DNA from: Wuchereria bancrofti
Taxonomy: Eukaryota > Nematoda > Chromadorea > Rhabditida > Onchocercidae
Direction: 5' to 3'
Assembly: GCA_005281725.1 (NCBI GenBank)
Contig: SSBO01000009.1
Location: 6,820,303-6,884,302, forward strand
Length of the DNA: 64,000 nt
Of the stretch, positions 27,039-41,400 are shown one piece after another; position 1 is the first letter of the stretch; each line of letters starts with the position of its first letter. Below the pieces are notes generated by a model. That model did no database searches. It was not told where the DNA came from and worked only from the letters and a program-made list of their open reading frames with translations. A program made the translations under genes and the position numbers.

Positions 27039-27043
27039 CATGA
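27039..27043. repeat. Target-site duplication CATGA (right copy)
   Basis: Identical to 26522-26526. Confidence 0.8.
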
Positions 27044-29431
27044 GGCAAATTCATATAATCCTTCAGGTACTCCAAATTGTCGTATTATTGTCCTCATAAT
27101 TGTCCGGAAAGACTATACATCCTGTACCCAGCCAATTGCAGTTTATGAGACGGATGCAAAGTAGGCCTATTTGGCCTTGAGATCATATAAATCTAATTTA
27201 AAGCAGTTTGTTATTGCAAAGCTCTGAAGCTTGCTTGCTAAGAATAACAAAAAGGAGAGACGAGTGAAGAGCAAAGCATTCGACGAAGCTAAAAGTTGCT
27301 CCATTCATAAGCATAATTTATTAAGAATGCAACAGAGCAAAGACGTGCCTCATCCCAATCCTTTCTAGTCCGAATCTCCAGCCTAGTTCTGGCTAGTTTT
27401 GGCTTTTCTCAATTGTTATCCTCCTCGAAGTGCCACTTATTATTTTTAAAGCAACATCTTATTACTTTTCTAACTAAAGCGATCCGAGAAAGCGTACCAT
27501 TCTTCATAAATGTTCAACAGTTCTACAATTAACTATTTTTTATAATAGAGAAATAAACAATTAAAATTGAATGAGTGTAAAGTTGAAAAAATTGTCAGAA
27601 ATAATAAGAATAAAATAATACCCTTGGCCATCTGCTTATCTTTGCTACGAACAAACAATCTTTTGCTATTCGTGGTATTTCAGCTTATTGAGGTTTATTT
27701 TACATTTACGTATAAGATAATTACGTATTTCAGTTTGATTAATTTCCTGAAATGCTTTTTATTCATTTCCAAATTTCAATATTTGCTAATCTTTTTATAT
27801 GCTTCCCTAAAAAGACCAATTTTAGCTTTTAAAATAATCAATCTTACTTAAAATTGGAAAGATTTATTGGCTAGAGAGATACCTAGAAATAGATTTGAAT
27901 TTAGGTCGCCTTGGTTACGCGTCCTACAGCTTTACGCATTTTCTTTTCGCTATTGCACCATTTAAATGAACTTATTTCTCATGAAATCGAGAAATTGAGC
28001 AAAATTTTTGACAATTTTATTTAATCTTCAATACATGAATTAATACATAAATATTTAATATATATATATATATACATACTTAAGCTTTAATACATAAATA
28101 TTTACATGTTTTTGCGAGTGAGAAAAAAGTTGAATTAGAATTAAACAAGTTCATTTCAACCCAAAGTTTTGTTTTTTTTTTTTTTTTTTTTGCATTGCAA
28201 CTGAAGAAGTATTCAGTGAGAGTTTTTTTAAAAAAACGTTTCCGCATATCATAAGTACTATCCGATGAATGCGCACACTTCTTCACTGCGGAAATTTAAT
28301 TATTCTGCAGTGGAAATTCAAAAGATTTCCAGCTACTTCGAAAAAAGTTTACGATCATTTTGCACATCCTTGCAAATCTTATAATTACGCAGTTTTTGGA
28401 ATTCAAACATGTTTCTGAAATATGTAAATACAGAAACATTTTTGAAGTTTTCACATGAATATTTCCTTTTCATTGAAATAATCACATGTGAGATTTTCTT
28501 TCTTCGTAACTTATCAAGCAAAATGAAACGAGTGTTCAAAAAGACAGATAATTAATAGCAGGAAATCTAAATAAGAACTAAACTTAGATCGAAACGAGAA
28601 TATTTAGAGTGCAGTTGGAAACATTCTCTACTCTTTCTATGGAATACGATACTTTTAAAGTGTAATCCGAAAAGTTATGATATTGTCTAAGTAAAAAAAC
28701 AAACAGCGCAATTTTTCTGCTTTGTTCACTAGTGCACGAGGGACATGCATGTTTTTTTTTCTTTTCAAATATTTCATGTTTGCATTGACACGAACTATTT
28801 TAGCGTAACAAAGCAATTTACTATGAGCCCTTTTTTGGTTATCTCTTTAATGCTTTCAGTTTTCATTTTTTAACTGCCACTAATTAAAAATTTTTTTTAA
28901 TCCATTCACTTCACTTTGTCTTCTTTTTCTTCATTTTTATGAGAAATATTTTTAATTTTTTTTCACAAGGAAATTTTGTATTTTTGAATAATAAAATTTT
29001 ATGTTTTCCAGAGACGGCAATAGTCCTGAAAGATTTAAATTCAGGGAAAAAGTGGAAATATTCAAATGTGATATGATGTGAATTGATAATTTTAGGATGC
29101 ATTCAGAATATAAAAGACAATCTTTTAGCTGCTGTAAAAGAATCATTTATTAAAAGGATATCTTTCTATTTGAGAAGCATAATTTGTAAACTATTTCTTT
29201 CCCACTTAGTTTTTTTTAAACTGTTAACAAAGTCTTCACTTCTAATTAGTCTTCTTTTTAAAAAAAAAGAAGTTTGTTTATAACGAATTATATAAATATT
29301 CATGAATTTATGCAATTTTCAGATTGCACTCCTCGATAATTAGTTAGTTTTTCTGTACTTTGTTCCATTCTATTTGTATTTAAAGCATTCACTAAAGAAA
29401 TTTTTCAAAAATTGGTCAACATTTTGCTTTC
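27044..29431. other. Intergenic sequence upstream of the giant gene
   Basis: No supported exon. It holds an (AT)n run at 28058-28074 flanked by an 18-bp direct repeat (28040-28057 and 28087-28104), a T20 tract near 28172 and very AT-rich sequence. The promoter of the giant gene should lie here. Confidence 0.5.
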
Positions 29432-29480
29432 ATGATGAAAATGTTTTTTTGGTCAACGATCACTTTCGGATTACTGTTTG
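29432..29480 (+). other. Signal-peptide exon of the giant gene
   Basis: The exon encodes MMKMFFWSTITFGLLF, a charged start followed by a hydrophobic stretch, then a GTAAGC donor. The next exon (29914-29982) continues in phase as VRQSCSEAIVRIESGRHMIR, so cleavage is likely near the VRQSC junction. Confidence 0.7.
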
Positions 29481-32400
29481 GTAAGCTTTTCACAGGCTTT
29501 CTTGAGAAGTAAAAAAAAATATACAAATGCGTTGAATGTTTTTTTTTGGCTTTTAAATTTTCTTTTAATTCAATTTATTAAATTGCAACAGAATTTTTAC
29601 TTCATTCAAAATATTTTATATAAAGTTGATATGAAAAATTTTATCGGTTTTTGAATTTTGAGACTCTGAATGCAGTACATGAACGGAGAAGCTTAGAGTT
29701 ACCGAAATTATCCAATAAATTGTTATATTTATTGGATAATTTCAACTTTAGCAATCAACTTTGGTCTTTTTTCTTATAAGTTCTTAGCATACACACCAAT
29801 TCAAATTTATAATGCAATTGTTTAAATCAATTAAATATGCAGGACTTTACTTCCATTTTATTTATTTTCATTTTTTCAAAATTTTAAAATAAATCGCAAG
29901 AAATCTTTTGCAGTAAGGCAATCGTGCAGTGAAGCAATAGTACGAATAGAAAGTGGTCGTCACATGATTCGCGTTGAAGAGAGTAAGCACTGTGAATTCC
30001 TAAAATATACACCTCAAAATTTCATTTTTTTTTATCTAAAGTGTTGTTTTAGAATAAGACGACTTGAATATTAAATTCGCTTTTGCTTAAATGCAACAAT
30101 TTTCGCTCACATTTTAGAACAAACTATGAAGGATTAGACTGTAGCGACATCAAATACTCTTGTCTCGAAGTAGATTTATTTAAATTAAAATTTAATTCAA
30201 CTAATCTTCTTTTAATTTAATTTATTAAATTGCAAACAGGATTTTTACCTCATTCGAAATATTTAATTTTTAGGGGAGCCTTTCTTAGGCAGTTATATTC
30301 AATTAATTTTTTCAAAACTACATTGTATCACTTCGTTGATTATTGATAGTATAACTCCTTTAACTGGCGCTGAGGAAATGTTGGTTTTTTTTTTTGAGAA
30401 TTCAAAATTTCAGAAAAATAATTTAATAAATTAATCGAAACTGTTAGACTGTCGATAAAGTGATCATATTACCATAATTATTCACTATCTTTCTTATTAC
30501 TTTCTGATAAATCATTCCTGCTTGATCGATTTCAGAGAACTAATCTACAAGATTTGTGAAAATGATTCAGTATGGTATTTAATACATTATAGTAATAGTG
30601 GCGGCAACTTCACACTTCATTCTCCTATTTATGCAGCAGTTTTTGCAGTGGTAACTCATAAGCCCATCAGTATTGTTGACGTTGATGCACGACCATGTGG
30701 GCATACCGACTTGCAAAAAACTAATATGACGTTAATTTTTTAAATCAATTCAACACATCAACTGTAGATTAATAGTGAAGATTAAGCCAATTATATTTGA
30801 TGGATAGAAATTTGGTATGAGAAAGATTCAGAATTTCAAGGTGAAATTTAGAATCAGAATGAGCATTCATTCCTAAAATTATAAATTTAAGAAAAACTTA
30901 CAACAAATGTATGTCTTTGAACGGAAGAAAACCGCACAAACAAAGAAAACATCGTAATCAACGATTTTTGGTCCTGGAGAAAAGTAGGAGAATGAGACGA
31001 AGTATTATTTTTGAGAAGGTCCTTGAATTCACCCCGAAAAATTCACCTTATCGTATTTCAAAAAACATTACTGTCCACGCTGAACAAGTTCTCAAAATAC
31101 ATGCTGGAACAGATATTACTTTTTCTCAAAATACTGGCATCATTGTGCACGGTAAGATTATCATTAGTTCTTCATTTTTCAAAGTTCTTCCTTACTTGGT
31201 GAAACTGATGCTTATGACATAAATAATTAATGGCCTTAGGTATTTTGCAAATCGTTGGTACCAAATATGACCCTGTCATGTTGCATGCAATGAATGGTAC
31301 TTGGAATGGCTTATGCATTACATTTGCTAATGGTAAGTAAATTATTTTGTACAGCAAAAAAGAACATACAAAGATTTGAAAAGAATATCCAAAAACAAGT
31401 CAAAACTTTAACTTTTTCAAACTTTTTAAAACTTTGCCAGGTTACTTCTAGAATTTTAGTATTAAATGATTTGATACCGAAATGAAAATGTAATCTGATT
31501 TTTAGCAGATGTAGCGGAACAGTCACGGCTAACTTACTTAAGCGTTTCTGGAAGCAAGTTTGGAATTAGGATCGAATCATTTCTACTGCCACAGATAGAA
31601 AACATTATTAGTAATAATAATGATAACGGACTCACAATCTTGGCCTACAATGACAATAATAATTTCAGTGACGTAAGGGTGGATTTTGTTTCAATTTTTC
31701 ATTTCTAATTTCAAATATAATAGCTTAAGTTCAAGTCAAAAAATGTTTCATGTGTTCATTAAGTTTCATTAATCTCAATGTCATCAAATTTCATGAACAA
31801 TCTTTTCTCATAACTTTTTACAAAAAACAACCATATCAAGAAACAAAGAAATAACTGCACTTTAGGTTTCATTAATTTTACTAACCCTTTTTATTCACTT
31901 TACGGTCATTTCTCAAAAATTTATGAAGCACTATTCATTTAATATTTATTGTTTCAGAATATATTCAATCACACATTGAAAAAAATCACGGCTATAAATA
32001 ATCGTGAAAACGGTGTATCAGTACGAACTGCGAAACAAGAATCGGTAGACTAATTAATTTATCAACAACTAATTAAGCTAATGTCAGTAATCAAAGAGAA
32101 TATTGAGTTAAGTATGATTATTTTAGCTGTACCGTAATTTGCAACTAAGTCATTATATATTCATAGAATTATATGACATTTTACAGGGTCATTTTGTCCT
32201 AGAAGAGATAGTCTCAGAGTCAAATCAAATAAATGGTCTTTTGCTAGAAGGAACCCTTCATGTCACTATTATATCAAGTCAATTTTTTTCTAACAACAAA
32301 GATGGCATCTCAACATACTTAGCAAATGGGTCAACATTAGAAGTGTATGATTCATCTTTTGGCTCTAATGGTCAGCATGGTTTACAAATACAGAACGGAC

Positions 32401-35400
32401 AACAAGTTCAAGTTAAATGCTTTTCCACCACTTTCAAGGCTCACAATTCTGGGTAAATTTTCTATTGGGCGATTGCCGTTGGCGGAATAATAATGGTGGG
32501 ATTGCTTTTCGAGATGTTACTGATGTTGAATGGAAATTGGGTGCGGAATTTTTTAAATGCTAGACTAGCCATGGCTTCATCTTCATTACAGGGAAGCTGT
32601 TTTGGTTAAAAATATTAATGGTGCTAATTTCCTATTGGACGATTGCCGTTGGCGGAGTAATAATGGTGGGATTGCTTTTCGAGATGTTACTGATAGCAAT
32701 TTGCATTTGTTGAATGGAAATTGGATGCGGAATCGAGGAGCATCCGTAATTGCTGATAAAATCAAAGGAAAAACGAATATTTTGATTGAAAATAACAGTT
32801 TTCGACAAAATATGTTTCACTCTAATACCACACTTAATTCGGTTATCGAATTAGGAATGAATGAAAATGACAAAGGTTTGCATTTTACATTTTCCATTCT
32901 ATTAGAGCTTTTTTCATCAATCAAAACAATTCGAGTTAGTAACGAAAACTTCTTACTTTCAAGTCCAGAAGGACGATTAAATATTTCAAAATTGCTGATC
33001 AGTTTTCTTTGCATCAATTTCAGATGCTCGCATTCAGATACATGATAACCGGTTTTTACGGAACGCTGTGGAAATCATTTTATTAATCGGTCGAACTGAA
33101 CCAAGAAACACGCCAACAAATGCCGAAATTATTATTTCAAAAAATTCATTTGTGGAAAACTTGGCTTTGAATGAAGTATATCTGGCGGCAAATTATGTCA
33201 ACATTTCCTATAATAGTTTCCATAATTCTGAGGTGAATGTGAAAGAGTTCAAGAAATTTTTTTGAATTTTTAAATGCAATATAGCTATGAACTTCATTAA
33301 TACTCTAATCCTTATAATTACTTCCCTTATCAGTACTACCACAATAATTTGTTGTGACTGATTAGATAATTTTTTGATTCATTCTAAAGATTTTTATATT
33401 AAATTTTGATTGCAAAACTTTTTAGGCTCGTTGTGAACTGCATTCTGGACTAAAATTATCAATAGGGGCGTCCATCAATGCCACCAATAATTATTGGGGC
33501 ACAGCTAATCAAGAAGAAGTCATTTTTCAGTTCTAATTCTGTGGGAAATTATTATAGTGTGAATTTATTAGAAATCTGAGAACCTGGTTTTGTCTTCAAA
33601 ATTCCGCCTTCTTTTTATTCCTGTACAAGGAAGTAATCTAATAATAGCTTCTGGTAAATATTATTACTATTATCAGGTGATAAGTCGAATTTGCGATAAC
33701 AAAAGAGACAAATCATTAATCCCTGTGATTGCGACGCCATTCTTGAGTGTTGAATTTAAAAAATTACCGTTGATTGTCACCGAGCGACCAGGAAATCCTT
33801 CTTTTTTGAAAGCGTATGCTACTTTTTGCAAAATCAATCTTCTATCTCCTCTTTTATCCATTGTCAATCTTTTATCCATTGTCATATTGTCACATACGAG
33901 TGATATATATATAATAATCAGAAGCAAACTTTTAAAACAATAACTTTTACTGTAAATAAATCACTCGAAACTCAATTTTTCAACTGATTAGAGAAATTTA
34001 GATTTTCTACATCGCTGATAATAGGAAAAGATGAAGTTGCAGTTTTTCATGAAGGATCTGCGTTACATTTTAAACCGAATCATGGAATTATCGTTTTTGG
34101 TTTGTCATTCATAAAATTAAAAAATCCTACTCCTTTCAGTAATATGTTACAGAATTACTTTCACGTCGGATAATACGTCGGCAAGACGTTAAAAAAAGTT
34201 CAATTATTCCAACGTATACTTAAATTAATGACTGAAAATAATTAGCATGAATTTTCAAACACAAAAAAGAAGCAAAAAATAATTTAGGTGTTCTACACTT
34301 GCTAGGCCAACAAAATCATCCAATTTTATTGAAAAGTTCTGGTCATGCACCATGGCTTGGAATTATTCTCAGTCAGAGTACGTCTTTCCATTCATTAAAT
34401 ATAGAAGTTTTATTTTCGGAATTTACTAATTTAGTAAACATATTCACTTTTAATTAAATATGTGACGCAAATTAAATTATACCTTACTCTACTTTTCTGT
34501 GGTTAGCATACTGCAAAAGTCTAAGTTAAGACGAAATTGATTAAAAATGAATTCTCAATAGAAATACCGTATTAATATCATTGCTAACATATCGCTATTA
34601 ATATTACTATTGCAATTATGAAAGTTATCTTTTTTTGATTCCAATTTCTTTTCTAGATTAAGTTCGATAGGCGAAAACAACCAAAACATTATCAAATCAC
34701 AAGTAAAAAGATTTTTGCTTTGATTTCTAGATGGCATTATCCATGCAAGCCATTGCATTTTGGAAAATGCAAAAGTTGGGTTGAACATTAGTTCGTCAAA
34801 TATATCAATTCAAAATATGCGAATCATACGACCGATCTTTACTGGTATTTTGATTACAACTGCATACAATGGTACTTTTGATATGGGTGAATCAGTCATC
34901 CTGCAATCACGCAGAAATGGTATTCGGATCCTAAAACGTCAGATAAATGATACTCTTGTTATCAGGTATAACTTATATGCTAACGATTGGTAATTTTCAA
35001 CTTGTATAGATTGGTTAATAGAAAGTTTGTGTCTTTTTAGAATTAAAGAATTCTTATATATCTATGAAATATATTTTGTCATTCAAATGTAAGATATTCT
35101 CGGATACAAGATTTTGTTTTGCGAATAAAAATTCCAATCTTTTTAACAATTTTATTGTTAGAATTCTTCAATCTTTTTGTTTTTTAATAGCGCGAAATTA
35201 TGTGTTTCAGAAATGTTCAAATAATAGATTGTGCAGAAGCGGGAATAGATTTCGTGGATCCGGCTGGTAAAATAATACTGCAAAATATTGTGGTTGGTTA
35301 ACTGTATTTGAAATAAAGATTTCAAAATCGAGTAGGCTTTCCTAAATCACATATTTTCAATTAGCTTGATTGTTTATATTTTATTGTTCAAATGTAAATA

Positions 35401-38400
35401 ACTTTTTAATCCACTAAATCAAAAAGGAAAAGATTGGAAAATTGTTTGAGAATTTTTAGAAATAAAATTTAAGAAGAAAATCAAGTTATAGTTGGAAAAT
35501 AGTGGTTCGTTCGGGATTATTATTGTTCAAAGAGAACAGAATGGACTGGATTCGATTGTTCTCAACAATCTAACAGTCCAAAAACAGGAACGGGGTAGTG
35601 GCGGTATTTTACTCAATCTGAAATCCTATTATTCACTCTGTCTAAATACTTCAAATTTTGCTTCGAATATGCTTCCATCTGTTATTATAGTTTCAAAGGT
35701 TAGCTGGCTATCATTTATAATTAAATGATAAAAATATAAGTGCAATTAGTCATTTTTTATAAAGCAATTCTTTATTTTAGTGTCCATTAAGTGGAAAAAA
35801 GCGGAAGGTACCAACGATATTTATTGAAAGAAATCACTTCTTGAAGAATGACAATTTGGTAATGCGTATAACATTGGAAGGTTGTGAGGTTACAAAAATA
35901 CGTCGAAATACTTTCATCAGAAACAATGGAAATGGACGAAAAGGAACGCTAGCCATTTACGTATCGCTGACGCCAATGGTACAATTTCATTTCTATTTTC
36001 TGCTCTTTACTTAAATCATTCATATCATTTCTTTTTATACCTTCAATTCGATTTCATGTATAGAAGAATGTACAACCTGGCCCAGCAGTTAATATTGCGC
36101 AGAATGTATTTGTGGAAAACAAAGGTGAATGGTCATTGCTTGCTTCGGCAACAAATATGAACCGATTCAACGGTACCATCCACAACAATCATTTCAGCGG
36201 GAATCAAAATTCTCGTGACTCGCTAATCGTTACCACTTCTCACTTTCACGTGAATGGTAACGAATTCGAACAATTTAACATTGACAGCAAACATGCAAAC
36301 AAAGAAGTAAGTTATAACGTCGATACTGGAAATGTACCGCCTTCATGTCATATCTGTCATTAAGAACTCAAAAATATGTATTTGTAAGTTGGGAAAATTC
36401 AAAGAATGAGTCATTAAGTGGTTCGTATTTGAGCTGTGCATAACTTTACAACTGCAATAGGACTTATGGAATGTTTTGCGATGTTTTAGTAACAAACAGT
36501 TTACAGAGATGAAAGTTTAAGCGGTTTTGACTCATATCATAATTTGTTGTTGCTCCAGTAATTGGTGAGCAAAATTATTACATAAATGACCGCTATAAAG
36601 CAAAAAATAAAAGTGATTGATCAAGGTGAGAGTGGAATAAAAATCAAGAATGAAAACTTAGCTCTCAACGCTCAAGTTTTTATGCAGAACTTTCAAGTTC
36701 TGTGAGCCCTTAATTTGGTTTCCAGCCAGGAACTAGTAAACCAATAGTGAAAGCAGGTCTGACCAGGAAGTTCTTCCTAATGTACACAAGCTTTTGTTTT
36801 TGTAAACATGTACTTAGATCATATAGAAGGTATTGTGCTGATATATATATCAATTTTTTCGGGATTTTCTTGATATATATCAATGGAATGAGTTATGCGG
36901 ATTCAGTTATTCGACTGTAACAATTTTGTTTCTTTTTTGATTATAATTGGTCTTCAATTTGTGTCGCTAATATTGTTGAAGCAATCTTTTTTAAGAATGC
37001 TGATTGGAACTACTGGAAAAATGTTGATATGTTTACAACCAGAGAAGAGATGAAAGGTTAGAATTCTTTAGGTAGTATCATACTAAGAATGATATTTGAG
37101 ATTCTAAGGAGTCAATTAATAACCTTAAGTTCCTCATATGATTTTTTTCAGTTCATGATAATTTAAGTTTCCCAAATAACTTTTGCTATTTTGAGCTATT
37201 AGATTTCATCTTGAATTTTTCCAATCAGCTGGATTGTCCAACTGATCAACTTTTTTCTGAATTATGTGAATAACATTTTTTTTGAACTAGAAAAAAAAAT
37301 CGTTCAATATAGATCAAACACAAATCAATTCAATCGGCCGAAAACGAGCTGCTGAAGATTGTTTGTCTGTTTCGAATTGCTCTCATAATGGACAATGTAT
37401 CGGTAAGTAGCGAAGATCATTGTTGGGACAGTTGATAACTGCCTGTTAATTGATCTTTGCATGGTATAAGCCTTGAAATTGTGGGCTCTTTAATTTGCAA
37501 ATTTCGAAGGAAACCTTCTCATATTTTAGGTCTAAATGTTTGCCGCTGTAATGTCGGATATGCAGGGCTTGATTGTGCGCAAATATCGTGTTCGACCTTA
37601 AAAAACTGCTCAAGGAATGGTCATTGTGTAGCACCAAATGTTTGCAAGTGCTTCGATGGCTTTCAACGTCAAGACTGTTCAGAGCCCACTTGTCATTTGG
37701 TAAATAATTGTACTGGGCATGGTACCTGTGTATCACTCAATGAATGTGATTGTGAACCAATGTTTGAGGGTTGGTATTTTTCCAGGTCTGAAAGGCTCAG
37801 ATATTATAATGCTATGTCCAAGTCTGTTGAAATCATAGTCCAAATAGTCTCAGGAAAAAACAGGAGCGCTAAATCAAAAAAGAGATCCATCACTTGATAT
37901 AGGTAGTCTGATATATACGATAATGAAAATGATTCCATTAGTTAATTTTAATGCATTTAAAATGTCAGTGTTATACTTTCTATGAATTCGGGAAATTATT
38001 ACTACCAAAGGAAACAAGCAATGTTTCAAGTTCCAATTTGCTGGTAGATAATTCATTCTTAAATTTTATGTCTTTTTAATGAAGTCAAAGATTTTCAGGT
38101 GTTGACTGTAGTAAACAAATTTGGAACTGTTCAAGTATAAATTGCAACAATCATGGCTTATGCATCGACAATGCATGCGTTTGTGAAAGCGGTTGGACGG
38201 GACCGTTTTGCTCAAGAGCACTATGCGACCAGTTAAATAACTGTTCCGGTTCCGGCACGTGCGTTCGGCCTCAGATGTGCGAGTGTTTCCATGGATTTAC
38301 TGGGGATGATTGCTCGATTTGTGAGGGTCCAATTTGCGATCTCTGTGATGCCAAATGTATTCACGGACGTTGCAACTTGAATACAAGGTTTATCACTTTG

Positions 38401-41400
38401 CTTTGATATAGTTTGTCTTCTTAATATCATACTGCAGTATGAAGTTAACGTAAGTTCAAACTTTACCTTTTGTATCCTGATAACTCACTAACGCTTAAAG
38501 CTTGCAATCAATGAGTTCGTTTTTGGAAATGAAATTCTCCAATTAACCTGCACGAGATAATTGCTAAGAAACTTACAGCATCCAAATCAAAAAACTGGAA
38601 AGCTGCTTACTTTAAGAAAATTCATAGATGAAAAACAATTTAGCTAATTTATTTGATATTGAGAGCAAAGGAACTAATAGAAAAAAATTTTTTGAAATTA
38701 GAATTAAGCTAGAAGGGCCTCAGTAAAAGTAGCAAAATGAGCAGTGAAACATAAACAAATATTAAAAATGAATTCGAAAAATTACATCAGCATTCTGCAT
38801 TAACGTATCGAACGTCGATGACATATAAACAAAACAATAAAGCTTATCGTTTTATTTTCATGTTGCTGGCTTTTTGAGGATGAAATGCATGAAAAAATTG
38901 TGCTATTTTCAATTTTATTCACTAATTCGTTGAATATTCGAAAATTCTAACAGTCATTTAGAACTTGCATATGTCGTAGTGGATGGGCTGGTCCAAACTG
39001 TGACATTTGCGCCACTGATAAATGTGACGTTATGTCAGCTGTGTTGTATGTTTTACCAACAGCTGCTGGAATTCATCAGAAGGGAGAAAATATTTTAGTT
39101 TATGGCAATGATTTACCTTTGTAAGTTTTTAAGAAATAATGTAAAGCGATGAATGAATTTATAATCGTAAAATGGATTTTTTTTTTGCATAGAATGGATT
39201 TTTTTTTGCATAAAACTGATACACCAATATGAGTTTCTTTTACGCTTCAAGAAATGTGGCTTGCTTACGGTAAAATTACTGAATAATTTTTATCCTTTTA
39301 AACATTGAAGTCTTCGTTGTTATGCTTTTTCGCAATTTATTTTAATATAAATGTTGTAGCTAATGGAAAATTTCATTATCAAATAAATGATAGATCAGAT
39401 TGAGCAAGGATTATATTTGTTATGAAATAGGATCTGATTCGAATAGACTGTAGAACTGAATGGGGAATGCTTCGCAGAGAAGACTGATCAATTTTTATTT
39501 TATTGAGATGAAAATTATCATTCATCTAAGTTATTGAACAAATCGGAAAGTTTGAGGAAGTAGATCTGGAAGAGCGGAGAAAGCCATTATGTTCGGAGCG
39601 GTTCTCACCAATTAACCATTACTTTCTTTGGTCTGTATATAGAATAGGAGTGGTTTACAATAAAAGCACATGATTACTGTGAGTAAAAAACTGCCTCAGT
39701 CAGATGATCTTTACTCTTTATATAATAAAAGTTGGATTTTAACATTATATCAATTGCTCATAAGAATGAATATCAGAATAGAAGACCTGGTTTAGAACAA
39801 AAGATTAGTTGAAACAAAGAGCTGACAACCTGTTAACAAAGTAAAGAATAAAAAACTGCCCAACATGTCGACAATAAAATTGGCAGCAATTTTCAAGCAG
39901 TGCACATATTCTTTGTTAACAAACTGTAAATTCCAGACTCTGCAGATGAGTATTGGATAACGGATTTCTAATTGCAACATTTATCTAAGGATTAGTCAAA
40001 TACGACAATCTTCAGTCTTATAAATTCAATACAAATTTATTTCGATGTATTCAGTTTTTCCGACAACATTTTCAGCGTACCATCAAAGCGTTACACGTGC
40101 TTATATGGTAGCACAGCGTCCGATGGTTTCTATGTCTCGTCATCATTAGTACGCTGCACAATTCCAGGTCTAGCCTTGCCAGGCCGCTATCTGTTCAATA
40201 TCATTCCATATGGATCCGACAAAGTTGTCCCTTTTCTTGACAAGCGCTTGGTACATGTCAATTTAATTTCATTTAGAACTTGTCCAAATTTAATATAGTG
40301 GTAACAGTGTTTAATGTAGTGGTAAGAAGCCAGTACATTAATAGCATTAAAATAACATTTGCTTACTTCTGGCTGAGTTAAGATTTGGACAGAATATTCT
40401 TATTGACAGATCCACTTCACTTTATACAATGAATGCAATCAAGCAGAGTGTAAAGGTTACTGTATAGGAGCAATTTGTGTATGTCCGACAGGTCGAGATG
40501 GCGCATTTTGTGAGCAGGTGATCATTTTACATTACATCTTAAACTTTATTAAATTCTTCGAGTTAGGTCTTTAAAAAATGCTCTCATAAATCTTCTCTAA
40601 CTACTTCACTGTAGCATTATCCAAGTTGTGGTTAAATATTGAGATTTATTAAAACTCGATATGTCATCTTGAAGAGTTAAAATGCTTCTGTAGAAGACAA
40701 ACTTGGATTTTTTGGCTATGGATTTTTACAGCAAAAATATTTTTCGGGACTTCTGTTGCTGATGTGCAATCGATTACATCACAAATCTAATTCATTAGAA
40801 TATAGGAAAAGTTTCTCCTGTAAGCTACTTTTTAGACAAAGGTTCTACCAAAGTTGGATCGTGAAATTTTGAGCAATGAAAAATTGATACAAGCTGTAGA
40901 AGGTGAACCGTACACTGTCAAAATGCCTATTCAGGTTTGCTGATGTTTTTTAAAAGAAGGTTTAAATATGGTTTATGCCAAATTTAATATTTAGTCAACA
41001 AATTGGAGATCATTTGTCCATATGGTTTCGCTCTTTACTCATTGTCGCGAATTTCAATATCGTGAAGTCATTGAATTATTTTAAAATCGAATCACATTAA
41101 CTCATTTATTGTACTGCCATAATTGCTCATGAAAATAGTTTTCTTGACTTGTAATTACTGAAATATCAATTTGCTTTAGATGGGCTAATTGTTAGAGCAA
41201 ATTTCTAATATGTTTTTTCTTTGTATATTTTTTCCATAACATTTAAAGTTTTAATTAATATTAACTAAATACAGTGAATTACTATATGTTATAGCAAGAG
41301 AATACAATATTCAACGTTGAAACAGATGCGAAAGGAATGATAATTTATCCAAATGGCATGGTATTTTGGGCACAGCCAATCGGACGTGTCCAACCGTATA

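Noticed and set aside
33590..33943. 117-codon open frame as a separate gene
   Set aside because: Only its part 33677-33746 fits the beta-helix protein (VISRICDNKRDK follows NQEE in phase); the rest is intron.
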